The notes beneath the pieces are model-generated. The model searched no databases. It saw only the letters and a list, made by a program, of their open reading frames with translations, and had not been told where the DNA came from. Source: Maribacter sp. PR1 (GTDB taxonomy: Bacteria > Bacteroidota > Bacteroidia > Flavobacteriales > Flavobacteriaceae). From it: DNA of 64,000 nt. This document shows positions 43,009 through 53,058 of this stretch, in pieces (the stretch's first letter is position 1; each line of letters begins with the position of its first letter). Position numbers and translations under genes: made by a program. The DNA is taken from positions 310,001-374,000 of the forward strand of contig NZ_JAQPCG010000004.1 in the NCBI RefSeq assembly GCF_028464145.1, in the 5' to 3' direction.

Positions 43009-43680
43009 TTACTTCCCCTTAAGCCTTTTGGACAGTTCTTCCAGGGTCATCCTTTGGACCAGACTTTCCGCATTGGAACTAAAAATCACCTCATCCCCTA
43101 GTTTTAGCTCCATATCGTCACCGTCCCTGTGAAGAAATAAATCCGAGGCTTTCGCCTTTATCTCCTCCAACTTAATATCAAATCGTTTTTTCAGCGTAAT
43201 ATCCCCATCGATACGTGCCAATTGAAAGCCAGAGTAATCGAAAAGTCGCTTAAGTCCGCTAAAAAACCTAAAGCCGACAAAAATTAGTCCTGCTACAATG
43301 AATTTTACGGCCAGGGTGAATACATCCAATTCCTCACCATTTACGAAGGTCAGTACTAAATTCACTACCCCGTTTACCCCAATCAGAAAAACAATAAGTC
43401 CAAGTACAACAGCAAATACATCGGTCAAGGTAGCGTTCAATGTTCTCGTGACCAGAAATTTATTATCAACAGTTTCCGCCTTAAAACCAAAATCCTTTAA
43501 ATACTCAAAATCCTTAATCCTCTTGATCTTATCCGCTATCGTTTTATCCAATTCAGAAGTATCGGCAATAATGCCCTTTTCCTTAATTTCATCCTTCAAC
43601 AACAATTGGGACTCAAATGTCAATAGGGATTGTTGCTCCAACAACTCTAAAAGTTCCTTACCCGTTTTATCCTTGTACAT
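43009..43680 (-). CDS. Uncharacterised two-helix membrane protein in the RND operon
   Basis: The 223-residue protein has a charged helical N-terminus (GKELLELLEQQSLLTFESQL), two transmembrane helices (about 87-112 and 122-140), and a cytoplasmic C-terminal domain of about 80 residues. No family motif is recognised. It lies 32 bases after tolC on the same strand and 12 bases before the CPxC gene, so it is probably co-transcribed with the efflux system. It may be an accessory or housekeeping membrane protein. Confidence 0.65.
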   Translation of the reverse strand: MYKDKTGKELLELLEQQSLLTFESQLLLKDEIKEKGIIADTSELDKTIADKIKRIKDFEYLKDFGFKAETVDNKFLVTRTLNATLTDVFAVVLGLIVFLIGVNGVVNLVLTFVNGEELDVFTLAVKFIVAGLIFVGFRFFSGLKRLFDYSGFQLARIDGDITLKKRFDIKLEEIKAKASDLFLHRDGDDMELKLGDEVIFSSNAESLVQRMTLEELSKRLKGK

Positions 43681-43712
43681 ATTGATTTCTTAATTAGTTG
43701 ACTTGCCCCTGT

Positions 43713-45074
43713 TTATATTTCAACATTCAATAATTGTCCTGTAAGCTGAAGTAATTGAAGTTCGGCCAGTTTAGCATCGTATTTGGCTAAATTCTTATTG
43801 GTCTGTGCATTCAATAGGTTGATCTGAGCTTGCCTAAATTCAATGGATGTTATTCTACCCAATTGAAATTGTTCTCTGGAACGCTCAAAATTATTTTGGT
43901 TGGTAACCACGTTTTGCTCTTGTATTCTAAATATCCTCAATCTATTTTCAAAAATGGCCATTGCATTTTGCATGTCTCTATTTACCTCTAATTCTACTTG
44001 CTTCCTTAACAATTCTTGATTGGCATAGGTTATCTTAGCGTTTTTTACTCGAACTGCGGTACCTCCTCCGTCGAACAAATTCCATGTTAAGCTTGCACCT
44101 AACCCAAAACTGATTTGTGTATTGTTGGTCCCAGGAAAGACCTGGCCTGTAAAAAAGACCTGATCGGGATTTTGGCTTCTATTCCAACCATAAGAACCAG
44201 TAAGACCAATGGTTGGAAGATAACCAGATCTATTCACCTTAATATCATATTCATTGATTTTAAGGTTTCGTTCTGTTTGTAAAATAGCTACATTATAGGA
44301 GACCGATTGCTCCATATACTCCACCAAACTTATTCTAGGGATAAAGGTTACCAAAGTATCTACCACAAAATTTGTACTCAAATCTTGGTTTAAAAGCACA
44401 TTCAAATCTCTCTTGGCATTTTCAAGTTGCTGTTTCGTATTCAATAGTGTAATACTATCGTTCGTTACATCCACCTGCGCATTTAGAATATCCAATTTGG
44501 TATTCTAACCAAATTCAAAAGCATATTCTGCTCTGGTAATCCGTTGTTTTGATATCTCCAAAGCCTGTGATTGTACATTTCTATTCTCCGTTAAACGAGC
44601 GATTTCAAAATAGACACTGAACATCTGAAGCATTGTATTCTCAATAGTTTCACGAGCCTGAAGTTCGGAAAGCTGATATTGCTCCTTAAGCCTTTTATAG
44701 GTATAAAATCTACCTAAGCCATCAAACAGGGTGTAATTTAAATTTAGGCCAGCGTTATATCGTTGACTTTCTAAATCTTTCAAATTAACATCCGCTAGAG
44801 GATTACCAATACTGTCTAACCTTCCTGGAAATTCTTGAATATTATTATTGCTTGCGTAATTTGCACCTGCCGTACCGGTAAGCGTAGGTAAATATCCTGA
44901 GTTTAATACACTGGCATTATTTTCCGCAATATCCACTTGGTTTTTGGCTATTTCTATGCCAAAATTGTTCTCTAATGCCTTAGCTACCGCTTCTTCTTTT
45001 GAAAGTAAATTCTCTTGTGCAATAACTAGAACAGAAGATAGTAGAAGGAAAAAGGTTAATCTAAATTTCGTCAT
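43713..45074 (-). pseudogene. TolC family outer-membrane efflux protein with one in-frame amber codon
   Basis: The frame runs from the ATG at 45074 to the TAA at 43713 and is broken only by TAG at 44505-44507. Before it: a signal peptide (FFLLLSSVLVIAQ) and 189 residues of the first TolC repeat, ending YAFEFG. After it: NTKLDILNAQVDV and the rest of the second repeat. FG-x-NTKLDILNAQ is the usual TolC consensus, with the amber codon at x (probably once AAG or CAG). An intact protein would have 453 residues. The ATG overlaps the RND pump stop as TAATG. As written, the pump has no full-length outer-membrane channel of its own, unless the base is an error or the codon is read through. Confidence 0.85.
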
Positions 45075-48000
45075 TATAAGGTTTCTTCTAATTCTTTATG
45101 ATGTGGTTGGTCCTCGATTAAAGTTCCATTAAGGCCATGATTTTTTTCTCCCTCCAAATGTTCGGATTCCCTTTTTTCCAAAATGGCTCTTTCTACTTCT
45201 TCTTTTGTAATCTTATGACCTGAAGCCAACATTCTGTTTTTGGATTTTAACTTATTACCGAAAGAGAGAAATAAGGGCAACATGAGCAAGGTCAAAATCG
45301 TGGCTATCCCAATACCATAAGCAATGGATATAGCCATGGGTTTTAAAAACTGGGCCTGTCTACTGGTTTCCGCCATTAAGGGTGCTAAACCGGCAATCGT
45401 GGTAACAGATGTTAAGAAAATAGCTCTAAACCTTGATCTACCCGCCTCATATATAGCGGAATCAAAGGTCATGCCCTCCCGCAGGTTGGAATTGAACTTT
45501 CCTATGAGCACTAGACCATCATTCACCATAATACCTATCAGAGCTATGATACCCAAAAGAGAAATCACGTTAATTGGGAAATCATGTATCCAATGCCCCC
45601 ATGCAACAGCAGTAAAGCTAAATGGAACCAAAAGTAGCAACATGAGTGGTTGACTAAAACTTCTAAACGTAAAGGCAATGGTTATATAAATCAATAACAA
45701 AATAGAAAGGCCTACAACCTTTAAAGAACCCGTTAGTTTACCCAATTCCCTATTTTGTCCTTCGTAGGAAGCAGTAACTGTTGGATATCTTGACTGAATA
45801 TCAGGCATGATGACATTTTGAATTTCTGCCATTATTTCTGTTGGGCTATCTTTAATATCCTTCATATCCGCAGAAACTTGAATTTCCCTTCGCCCTTCCA
45901 ATCTATTTATGGCAACGTCACCACGTTCAATTGTATATTCGGCAATTTCCTTTAAAGGAACACGGTCGCCCGTAGGTGTTACAATTCGCATATCGTCCAG
46001 ATTGGTAATGGATGATCGATCTTCCCGATCATATCTTACCCAGACTCTAATTTCATCTTGAGATCTTTGAAAACGCTGTGCCTGTACCCCAAAGAATCCT
46101 GCTCGCACCTGGTTCATTACCGTTCTTAAGTCGAGCCCCAATAGGTATGCATTTTCTTTTAATTGAAGCCTTATTTCCTTTATACCAGCGGGATCATTAT
46201 CAGAAATGTCCTTTAGCCGTGTATTATTTTGTAGAATACCTTTTAACTCGTCCTTTGCAGCTTTGAGTTCCTCTATATTGTTTCCTAATAAGGAAACTGA
46301 AACAGGAGAGCCACCAAAGTTACCACCAGAGCCATATATTAGACTTTCTACACCTATAACCGGCCCTACCAATTCCTCGATTCTACGGGTAACCATATCC
46401 GAAACTACTTCATCGGGTCGCTCCTCACCCGGTAACAAATTAATTCTGAGTTCGGCCGTTGAGGATCCGGGTCCTATTCTCCTGATCATATTTTCGAACA
46501 TCATTTTGTCCGAATTGGGCAAGTATTTATCCGTAAGCTCCTGATTAACTATTTCGGCCTTTTCTTCAATTAGGCTAATTATAGAATCTGTAATTTTTTC
46601 ATTGGTACCATTGGGCATTTGTAATTCAATACCAACCCTGTCACTCGCAATCCTTGGAAAAAACGCAGTTCTAATAATTCCACCGCCAACAGAGCCAAAG
46701 GTTAGTATCAATGCCATGGCAAAAAAACTAAAGGTTAACACCTTTTGCCGCATTGCAAATCGAAGTGCCGGACTATAAAGGGAATCACGCATCCAGACCA
46801 TTAACTTATCCCCAGAATCGTTGATGATTCTAAGTTTGGCAAATGCCTTCGCCAACCCTTTTTTTGGTTTTTTATCAAGAGGTTGTAACGCTTTTGAATG
46901 GGCCAAATGGGCCGGCAAAATAATTAATGCCTCGACCAAGGAAACTACCAAGGTTAGAATTACAATAACAGAAACCTCTCCAAAAAATTCACCGATTCTA
47001 CTATCCAAGAACAAGAAGATAGAGAAGGCCAAAATTGTTGTAATTATTGCAGAAATAATTGGGGGAAGAACTTCCATAGTTCCATCAACGGCGGCTTGTA
47101 CCGGTGATTTTCCTTTTTCATATTGCTGGTAAATATTTTCAGCAATTACGATTCCGTCATCTACCAATATCCCGATTACGATAATCATTCCAAAAAGGGA
47201 CAAAACGTTTATTGTCACATTAAAGAACCCAGCAAAAACAAACATTCCCAAGAAAGCCACTGGTAAACCAAAAGCTACCCAAAATGCAAGTCTTGTGTTC
47301 AAAAACAAGGATAGGAATATCAACACCAAAATCATTCCCATAATGGCATTCTCCGTCAATAATTGTGTTCTTTGAACCAAGGTTTCAGACTGATCCGAGA
47401 CAATGTCCAACTTAACATTGCTATACTTTTGGTTAAATTCCTCAATATAGGCCTTAACATCCTCAGCGGACTGTATCAAGTCTTCCGTATTCGTACTTGT
47501 TATTGATGTATTTACGGATAAGTTTCCATCAAAATATGTGGCGTTGGGGTTTTCTGCAAACCTATCACGTATTTCCGCAACATCTTTCAACCTTACCGTA
47601 CTACCTGATGGGTCTGCCCTTACTATTAAATTCGATAGTTCATCGCCATAATAAGATCTATTATTTGCACGAATCAAATATTCTTCGGCATCAGTTTTTA
47701 TATTACCTCCAGTAACCAAAATATTGGCATTACCAACGGCATTGGCAACCTCTGAAAAAGAAATTCCGTAGGCCAACAAATTATTTTCATTTACAGCAAT
47801 TTCTATTTCCTCTTGGGGGAAACCTGAAATCTCAATCTGTGAAATACCATCGATTGCCCTTAAATCGTTTTCAATTTGTCTACCAACATTCTTCAAAGTA
47901 GCCAATGGTATGTTATTACCACTTATGGCAAAAGAAATGGTTTGCCTAACCGCTTCTAGTTTAGAAACAACCAAGGGCTCCATTCCTGAGGGAAAAGTCG

Positions 48001-48349
48001 GTACCCTATCAACGGCATTTTTAACCTCTAAGAGCATAAAATCAATATCCCTGCCCTTTTCTATTTCAATATTAATGGTTCCACTGTTCTCCCTTGATGT
48101 GGACGTTACACGATCTACACCTTCTAGACCCTTTAAATTGTCCTCGATCTTAAGAACAATACCCTCTTCAACCTCTTGAGGTGAAGCCCCAGGATAGGTG
48201 ATACTGATGGAGATATTCTTGGAATCGGTTAAGGGGAAAAAGGAAGACTTAAGTGATTTTGCCCCCACGATACCAAAAAGGGCAAAAGAAATCACAACCA
48301 CATTGACTGCAACATGGTATCTAATAAAGTATTCAATAATTTTTCGCAT
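45074..48349 (-). CDS. RND efflux pump permease (HAE1/AcrB type)
   Basis: The 1091-residue inner-membrane proton antiporter has twelve helices in two repeats, with a large periplasmic loop after helix 1 of each. The proton-relay aspartates appear in GILVDDGIVIAENIYQ (transmembrane helix 4). A hydrophilic tail of about 60 residues at the C-terminus is longer than in AcrB. It exports hydrophobic compounds with the adaptor encoded upstream (TAATG overlap at 48349) and a TolC channel encoded downstream (TAATG overlap at 45074). The substrate is not predictable. The overlaps show translational coupling of all three components. Confidence 0.92.
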   Translation of the reverse strand: MRKIIEYFIRYHVAVNVVVISFALFGIVGAKSLKSSFFPLTDSKNISISITYPGASPQEVEEGIVLKIEDNLKGLEGVDRVTSTSRENSGTINIEIEKGRDIDFMLLEVKNAVDRVPTFPSGMEPLVVSKLEAVRQTISFAISGNNIPLATLKNVGRQIENDLRAIDGISQIEISGFPQEEIEIAVNENNLLAYGISFSEVANAVGNANILVTGGNIKTDAEEYLIRANNRSYYGDELSNLIVRADPSGSTVRLKDVAEIRDRFAENPNATYFDGNLSVNTSITSTNTEDLIQSAEDVKAYIEEFNQKYSNVKLDIVSDQSETLVQRTQLLTENAIMGMILVLIFLSLFLNTRLAFWVAFGLPVAFLGMFVFAGFFNVTINVLSLFGMIIVIGILVDDGIVIAENIYQQYEKGKSPVQAAVDGTMEVLPPIISAIITTILAFSIFLFLDSRIGEFFGEVSVIVILTLVVSLVEALIILPAHLAHSKALQPLDKKPKKGLAKAFAKLRIINDSGDKLMVWMRDSLYSPALRFAMRQKVLTFSFFAMALILTFGSVGGGIIRTAFFPRIASDRVGIELQMPNGTNEKITDSIISLIEEKAEIVNQELTDKYLPNSDKMMFENMIRRIGPGSSTAELRINLLPGEERPDEVVSDMVTRRIEELVGPVIGVESLIYGSGGNFGGSPVSVSLLGNNIEELKAAKDELKGILQNNTRLKDISDNDPAGIKEIRLQLKENAYLLGLDLRTVMNQVRAGFFGVQAQRFQRSQDEIRVWVRYDREDRSSITNLDDMRIVTPTGDRVPLKEIAEYTIERGDVAINRLEGRREIQVSADMKDIKDSPTEIMAEIQNVIMPDIQSRYPTVTASYEGQNRELGKLTGSLKVVGLSILLLIYITIAFTFRSFSQPLMLLLLVPFSFTAVAWGHWIHDFPINVISLLGIIALIGIMVNDGLVLIGKFNSNLREGMTFDSAIYEAGRSRFRAIFLTSVTTIAGLAPLMAETSRQAQFLKPMAISIAYGIGIATILTLLMLPLFLSFGNKLKSKNRMLASGHKITKEEVERAILEKRESEHLEGEKNHGLNGTLIEDQPHHKELEETL

Positions 48350-49479
48350 TATCCCTTGGAATTATCTGGTTGATCTTTGTAAACCTGTACGGCCATACCC
48401 GTATATGCTCCAATCAATGGTTTGGACATTATTGTGATACCCTCGGGAACATCCTTCAACACAACACTTTTCTCTGAAAAATAGACCGGTTTAACATCGA
48501 TAAGATCCAATACAGAATCCCTAACAACAAAAATCTTATTGCCCTCTAGTAAAAGGCTTCTATCTATTTCTATAGCGTTCTCTTCTTTTTTTGCATCCAA
48601 GTTAGCTTCGAGGTACATACCTTCTCTCAGTTTGTCATTGTCAACCTCTATAAAAGCTTTGATCGTCTGGGATGCCTGATCAATTCTACCATTTATTCTG
48701 GTCACCTTTCCTGTAAATACCTCGTTATCATCTAAATTGGTCAACTCAACCGATTCACCAACCTTTAATAGGTCTGTAAAAGACTTACTAACCGCAACTT
48801 CCAATTCATAAACTCCTGGGTTAATAAATTCCCCTAATTTTTGACCAGACCTAACCAAGGTCCCTTCTGTAACAAGTGCTTCCGTTAAAACACCTGTAAA
48901 GGGAGCGGCAATACGATATTTTGATAATCGCTGCTCCAAATTCTTAACATTGTAAAAGTTGGTTAATATCCCTCTACCAGAAATAAAGAACCGTTCACTT
49001 TCTGAATTCATCTCCGGTAAGGCAGGTGTACTTTTAGATAAATCAAATCCATTGAGATAAGCTTGCCATTTGGGATAAATTTCCGGATAATCCAATCGTA
49101 AATCCGGCATAATAGACGTCAATTCATTATACAGGTTACTTTTGGCCGATTGTACACTGGCTGCATATTCCTCGGCATCAATACTAATAATGGTTTCCCC
49201 TTGCCGATAAGACTGCCCTTCTTTAAACAACTTATTACCTCTTCTAAAGACCCCTTGAACCTCGGCATAGAGTTCAACTCTCTGTTTTGCCGTTAAATTA
49301 CCGTTGGCAGTAACAACGATAGGAATCGTTTTGTTCTCCACAACTTCTGTAAATACAGTTTTCACAACTTTTTCGGCTCGTGGTTTAAAGACCTTCTTAC
49401 TGTCGATAATCACTTTTGCTAAGAAAAATGAAGCCAATATTAACACAATACCCAGTCCGGTAAAGATGATTTTTCGCAT
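48349..49479 (-). CDS. RND periplasmic adaptor (membrane fusion protein)
   Basis: A 376-residue adaptor. It has an N-terminal membrane anchor (residues about 5-25, no lipobox), a lipoyl-like half motif (AEVQGVFRRGNKLFKEGQSY, with the partner RIAAPFTGVLTEALVTEGTL), a helical hairpin between them (about 110-185), then beta-barrel and membrane-proximal domains. It links the RND pump to a TolC channel. It is the first gene of the efflux operon, and the putative promoter with a -7 box at 49519-49526 and 21-base-spaced direct repeats lies upstream. Confidence 0.9.
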   Translation of the reverse strand: MRKIIFTGLGIVLILASFFLAKVIIDSKKVFKPRAEKVVKTVFTEVVENKTIPIVVTANGNLTAKQRVELYAEVQGVFRRGNKLFKEGQSYRQGETIISIDAEEYAASVQSAKSNLYNELTSIMPDLRLDYPEIYPKWQAYLNGFDLSKSTPALPEMNSESERFFISGRGILTNFYNVKNLEQRLSKYRIAAPFTGVLTEALVTEGTLVRSGQKLGEFINPGVYELEVAVSKSFTDLLKVGESVELTNLDDNEVFTGKVTRINGRIDQASQTIKAFIEVDNDKLREGMYLEANLDAKKEENAIEIDRSLLLEGNKIFVVRDSVLDLIDVKPVYFSEKSVVLKDVPEGITIMSKPLIGAYTGMAVQVYKDQPDNSKG

Positions 49480-49518
49480 TTTGGTTTTGGTTTTAACTGA
49501 TAGTTTTTAAAACGACTA

Positions 49519-49526
49519 CAAATATA
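49519..49526 (-). promoter_or_regulatory. Predicted -7 box of the RND efflux operon
   Basis: The minus strand reads TATATTTG, an exact TAnnTTTG match, 40 bases before the adaptor start codon. No TTTG is seen at -33, which would suit an activator-dependent promoter using the repeats upstream. Confidence 0.5.
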
Positions 49527-49558
49527 GTCCTGTAGTATGTCGATACTTATTTTATAAA

Positions 49559-49591
49559 AGTGAAACGTCCGAATTGATTAGTGAAACGACC
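49559..49591. promoter_or_regulatory. Direct repeat with 21-base period upstream of the RND promoter
   Basis: AGTGAAACGTCC at 49559-49570 and AGTGAAACGACC at 49580-49591, 11 of 12 positions identical. The 21-base period is two helical turns. The repeats lie 33 to 72 bases upstream of the -7 box on the minus strand, the usual place for an activator site. Confidence 0.5.
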
Positions 49592-49836
49592 TAGATGCAA
49601 CTTAAATATTAACATAACATCCCGAATAGTTCCTCTAAAGGTAAAATTTCTTTACACTATTTTCATAACTACATAACTGTCAGCAAAATAGACTAAGAAC
49701 TTATACTTTTAAACGGCGAAACTACAAAAAATCGATTCCCAGTTATTACTTAAAGGAGGTTAAAAATTTCATAAAACTTAACAAAGAGAAGTAAGTATCT
49801 TGAGATACTTTGATAAAATGACAATTATAGGAAAAC

Positions 49837-49865
49837 AAAAAGAGGTGCTACCAACACCTCTTTTT
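49837..49865 (-). terminator. Terminator of the LRR protein gene
   Basis: AAAAAGAGGTG (49837-49847) pairs with CACCTCTTTTT (49855-49865) around a seven-base loop. The symmetrical A/T ends make it functional in both directions. It lies about 30 bases after the LRR stop codon. Confidence 0.88.
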
Positions 49866-49895
49866 CACCAAACTAACTAAAAGTGTAAACTACTC

Positions 49896-50771
49896 TTAAT
49901 TTTCAACGTCTTCAAATTTTGTATCAGCCATTCTGGTCTTGCTAAATTTAATTTCCTTAAAATCATATTCCTTATCAAAACCATCATGGTCGAACACTAG
50001 AAATTCCCTTTTCTTTAGTGCTTCTAAATTTTTAAAGGAGGTGAATTTATTGTTTTGAATTTGAAAAATTTCCAAGCTTGCCAGTTGATCAAACTCTTTC
50101 GGAATTTCTCCGTTTAAACTATTGTTAGCCAAAACCAACTCTTTTAAGTTCCTTAAACTTCCCATTTCACCTGGTATAGCGCCTTCTAAACTATTTTCAA
50201 AAAGCCCTAGCGTCTCCAATTGCGTTAATTGACCTAGTGACTCGGGTATGTTGCCTTTCAAAGCATTGCTTGAAAGATTTAGAACTTTAAGCTTCTTTAT
50301 GTCGCCAATACTAGAGGGAATACTCCCGGATAGGAAATTATTGAAAGCTGTTAATTCTTCTAAGCTTGAAAGTTCGCCGATATTGCCTGGCAACTTCCCC
50401 TTTAGTCTATTCATCTCCAATTTTAAAACTTTTAAATTGGGTAATTGAGCTAAATCCTGAGGCAACTCTCCAGTTATTAGGTTAAATGCCAAGTTTAATA
50501 CTCTAAGATTCTCCAACCTAGAAATTCCTGTGGGCAAAGGACCCATAAGGTTGTTGTTGAACAAGTTTAACTCCACCACCTTATCATCTTCTACTTTTAC
50601 ACCATACCATTCGGAAACCGGTCGATTTAAATCCCATTTCTTTTTCCAATGGGTACCATTTGTACTATTATATAGTGCAAGCAAGGCTTTCTTTTCACTC
50701 TTTGAAACCTTTGCCATAGTGAAACTAGATATCAATAAAAACAGAGTAAGTACGGTGTAATACTTTTTCAT
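49896..50771 (-). CDS. Secreted leucine-rich repeat protein (plant-type LRR)
   Basis: A 291-residue protein with a signal peptide (MKKYYTVLTLFLLISSFTMA) and an LRR N-terminal cap (KALLALYNSTNGTHWKKKWD with a W-x2-V segment). About seven LRR units follow in the plant-like consensus LxxLxxLxLxxNxLxGxIPxxLGxL (for example LKVLNLSSNALKGNIPESLG), and the C-terminus is not LRR-like. No sorting domain for the type IX system is evident. LRR proteins of this kind bind proteins or glycans at the surface or in the periplasm. It has its own terminator and appears to be transcribed alone. Confidence 0.88.
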   Translation of the reverse strand: MKKYYTVLTLFLLISSFTMAKVSKSEKKALLALYNSTNGTHWKKKWDLNRPVSEWYGVKVEDDKVVELNLFNNNLMGPLPTGISRLENLRVLNLAFNLITGELPQDLAQLPNLKVLKLEMNRLKGKLPGNIGELSSLEELTAFNNFLSGSIPSSIGDIKKLKVLNLSSNALKGNIPESLGQLTQLETLGLFENSLEGAIPGEMGSLRNLKELVLANNSLNGEIPKEFDQLASLEIFQIQNNKFTSFKNLEALKKREFLVFDHDGFDKEYDFKEIKFSKTRMADTKFEDVEN

Positions 50772-50930
50772 AGGGTAGTTTTAATTTATAGCGTACAAGA
50801 TTCTTGTTAAGAATTATCTTACAAATCTCCTACAATAACGATGAAGAAGCAAAAATTATCGTTTAATGGAACTGCTTTGTTGTGAAAGTGGATAAATGTG
50901 TGGTGAAATACCGATAACTGTTGGTGAATA

Positions 50931-52841
50931 CTATTTAGAACTCTCTATCTCCATTGTAAGAGTTTCCCATTTTTCCATATGTTTTTCAAGCTTTGCCTTT
51001 TTTGCTTGATATGAATCAAAAAAATTAGGCTTGGCAATGGTTGCATCATAGTTCATAAGCAAATCATGATCTATTTTCTTGATTTCCTTCTCAAGTGACG
51101 AAATTTCACTTTCCAATCCGCTTAATTTGTTCTTGAGGCTCTTTAGTTGTTTCTGTTCTTCAAAGGACTGATTATTCTTTTCTTTAGGTCTGTCCTCCTT
51201 TGTTTCCTCTTTCTTCTCAATACCACGAAAATCATTCACCTTTCGCTGCTCTAGATAAAAATCGATATCTCCTAAATACTCTTTGATCTGTTTGTCCTTA
51301 AATTCATAAACTTTATTGGTTAATCCTTGGAGAAAGTCCCGATCGTGGGACACTAAAATAAGGGTCCCTTCAAAATTTAAGCAGGCTTGTTTTAAGACAT
51401 TTTTCGACTTTATATCCAAATGGTTTGTTGGTTCATCCATGACCAAAACATTAAAAGGTTGTAATAACATTTTGGCCAAAGCCAATCGGTTACGTTCACC
51501 TCCAGATAATACCTTTACATATTTCTCTACCTCATCACCCCTAAATAAAAAAGAACCGAGTATGTCCCTGACCTTACTCCTGTTGGATTCATTCGCAGCG
51601 TCTATCATGGTATCTAAAATGGTTTTGTTACCATCCAAATACTCCGCTTGATTTTGGGCAAAGTACCCAATCTGAACATTATGCCCCAATTTTAAATGCC
51701 CTTCATAGGCCAACTCCCCAACGATTATTTTGGCCAAAGTAGATTTTCCCTGTCCGTTCTGGCCCACAAATGCGGTTTTGCTATCTCGCTCTACCAAAAG
51801 GTTTATATCGTTCAATACTTCTTTGTTGCCATATGCTTTTGAAAGGTTTTCTATCTCGACTACCACCTTACCGGGGGTAACTGAAACCGGAAATCTAAGG
51901 CTCATGACGCTATTGTCATCTTCATCGACTTCTATACGCTCTATCTTGTCAAGTTTTTTGATTAACGATTGTGCCATAGAAGCTTTGGTCGACTTTGCCC
52001 TAAACTTCTCAATTAATCGTTCCGCTTGTTGTATTTCTTTTTCTTGGTTCTTCTGTGCATTCAATTGTTGTTGGCGTATCTCATCCCTTAAAACCAAGTA
52101 CTTGGAATAAGGCTTATTATAATCATAAATACGGCCCAACGATATTTCAATGGTTCTATTGGTAACATTATCCAAAAACATCTTATCGTGGGAAACAATC
52201 ATCACCGCACCCGTATAGTTGTTCAGAAATTGTTCGAACCATATAATGGATTCAATATCCAAGTGATTCGTTGGCTCATCCAAAAGCAAAACATCATTAC
52301 TCTGTAGCAGCAACTTGGCAAGTTCAATTCGCATGCGCCAACCCCCTGAGAAGGTTTCCGTTTTTTTATCAAAGTCCTCCCTTTGAAAACCTAGTCCTTG
52401 AAGAATTTTTTCTGTTTCTCCCTGATAATTATAGCCTCCCAATATTTCATAATGTGTTGAAACATCGCTTAAATCCACGATAAGTTGATTATAAGAATCA
52501 CTTTCATAATCTGTTCGCTCCGCCAATTGGTGATTGATATCATCGATTTTTGATTCCAAAACCTTGATTTCCTCGAAAGCCTGATAGGCTTCCTCCAAAA
52601 CGGTCCTTCCCATCTGAAAATCGATATCTTGACGTAAAAAACCTATCTTAACATCCTTTTCAACGGCTATAGTTCCCGAATCTATTTGCATATCCTTGGC
52701 AAGAAGCTTCAATAGTGTAGATTTTCCTGCTCCATTTTTACCAACGAGTCCTACCCTATTCCCAGCATTTAGCCTAAATGAGATTTCTTCAAATAAATAT
52801 TCTCCTCCGAATGAAACGGAAAGATTGTGAATGTTTAACAT
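50931..52841 (-). CDS. ABC-F family ATPase (Uup/YheS-like)
   Basis: The 636-residue protein has two ABC domains and no membrane segments. Walker A motifs are GKNGAGKSTLL (near residue 37) and GQNGQGKSTLA; signatures are FSGGWRMR and LSGGERNR; LLLDEPTNHLDIES and LVMDEPTNHLDIKS are the Walker B/D-loop segments. A linker between domains (QKNQEKEIQQAERLIEKFRA) and a C-terminal coiled coil (about 545-636) are typical of ABC-F. These proteins act on stalled ribosomes in the cytoplasm, and some protect against ribosome-targeting antibiotics. This lineage is usually a housekeeping form. Confidence 0.9.
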   Translation of the reverse strand: MLNIHNLSVSFGGEYLFEEISFRLNAGNRVGLVGKNGAGKSTLLKLLAKDMQIDSGTIAVEKDVKIGFLRQDIDFQMGRTVLEEAYQAFEEIKVLESKIDDINHQLAERTDYESDSYNQLIVDLSDVSTHYEILGGYNYQGETEKILQGLGFQREDFDKKTETFSGGWRMRIELAKLLLQSNDVLLLDEPTNHLDIESIIWFEQFLNNYTGAVMIVSHDKMFLDNVTNRTIEISLGRIYDYNKPYSKYLVLRDEIRQQQLNAQKNQEKEIQQAERLIEKFRAKSTKASMAQSLIKKLDKIERIEVDEDDNSVMSLRFPVSVTPGKVVVEIENLSKAYGNKEVLNDINLLVERDSKTAFVGQNGQGKSTLAKIIVGELAYEGHLKLGHNVQIGYFAQNQAEYLDGNKTILDTMIDAANESNRSKVRDILGSFLFRGDEVEKYVKVLSGGERNRLALAKMLLQPFNVLVMDEPTNHLDIKSKNVLKQACLNFEGTLILVSHDRDFLQGLTNKVYEFKDKQIKEYLGDIDFYLEQRKVNDFRGIEKKEETKEDRPKEKNNQSFEEQKQLKSLKNKLSGLESEISSLEKEIKKIDHDLLMNYDATIAKPNFFDSYQAKKAKLEKHMEKWETLTMEIESSK

Positions 52842-52930
52842 CGTATTTTTTAATTTAAGACATCTAGGAGTATGAGATGATAGATTCTACTTCGTGAATT
52901 TACCCTGAGGTGCCTTTATCTATTTTAGTA

Positions 52931-52965
52931 CCTTTTTTTAAGGATTTGCAAATGTTAAAAAAAGG
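52931..52965. terminator. AT-rich hairpin, possible terminator of the FAD oxidoreductase gene
   Basis: CCTTTTTTTAA (52931-52941) pairs perfectly with TTAAAAAAAGG (52955-52965) around a 13-base loop that contains ATTTGCAAAT. It is about 95 bases after the FAD oxidoreductase stop codon and about 90 before the ABC-F start, so it may also be part of the ABC-F leader. Confidence 0.4.
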
Positions 52966-53058
52966 ATACAAACTCTACAGCATTTTAACAGGAACTTGAT
53001 ACAAAGCTAAGTTAAGTTTGTATTCGGACCTTATAACTTTTTGAAGTTTAGTATTGTA

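Larger units (their letters stand above)
49480..49895. other. Promoter region of the RND operon and end of the LRR gene
   Basis: This 416-base spacer holds the RND promoter elements (49519-49591) on its left and the LRR gene terminator (49837-49865) on its right. The middle is AT-rich with no gene. Confidence 0.6.

Noticed and set aside
29931-44507. Reassignment of TAG as a sense codon
   Set aside because: Many intact genes in the window end in TAG (for example at 9701, 13782, 16237, 19703, 28941, 31894, 38351), so TAG is an ordinary stop.
45324-48437. Plus-strand open frames opposite the RND pump
   Set aside because: They overlap the pump and adaptor genes entirely and are shadows of their codons.
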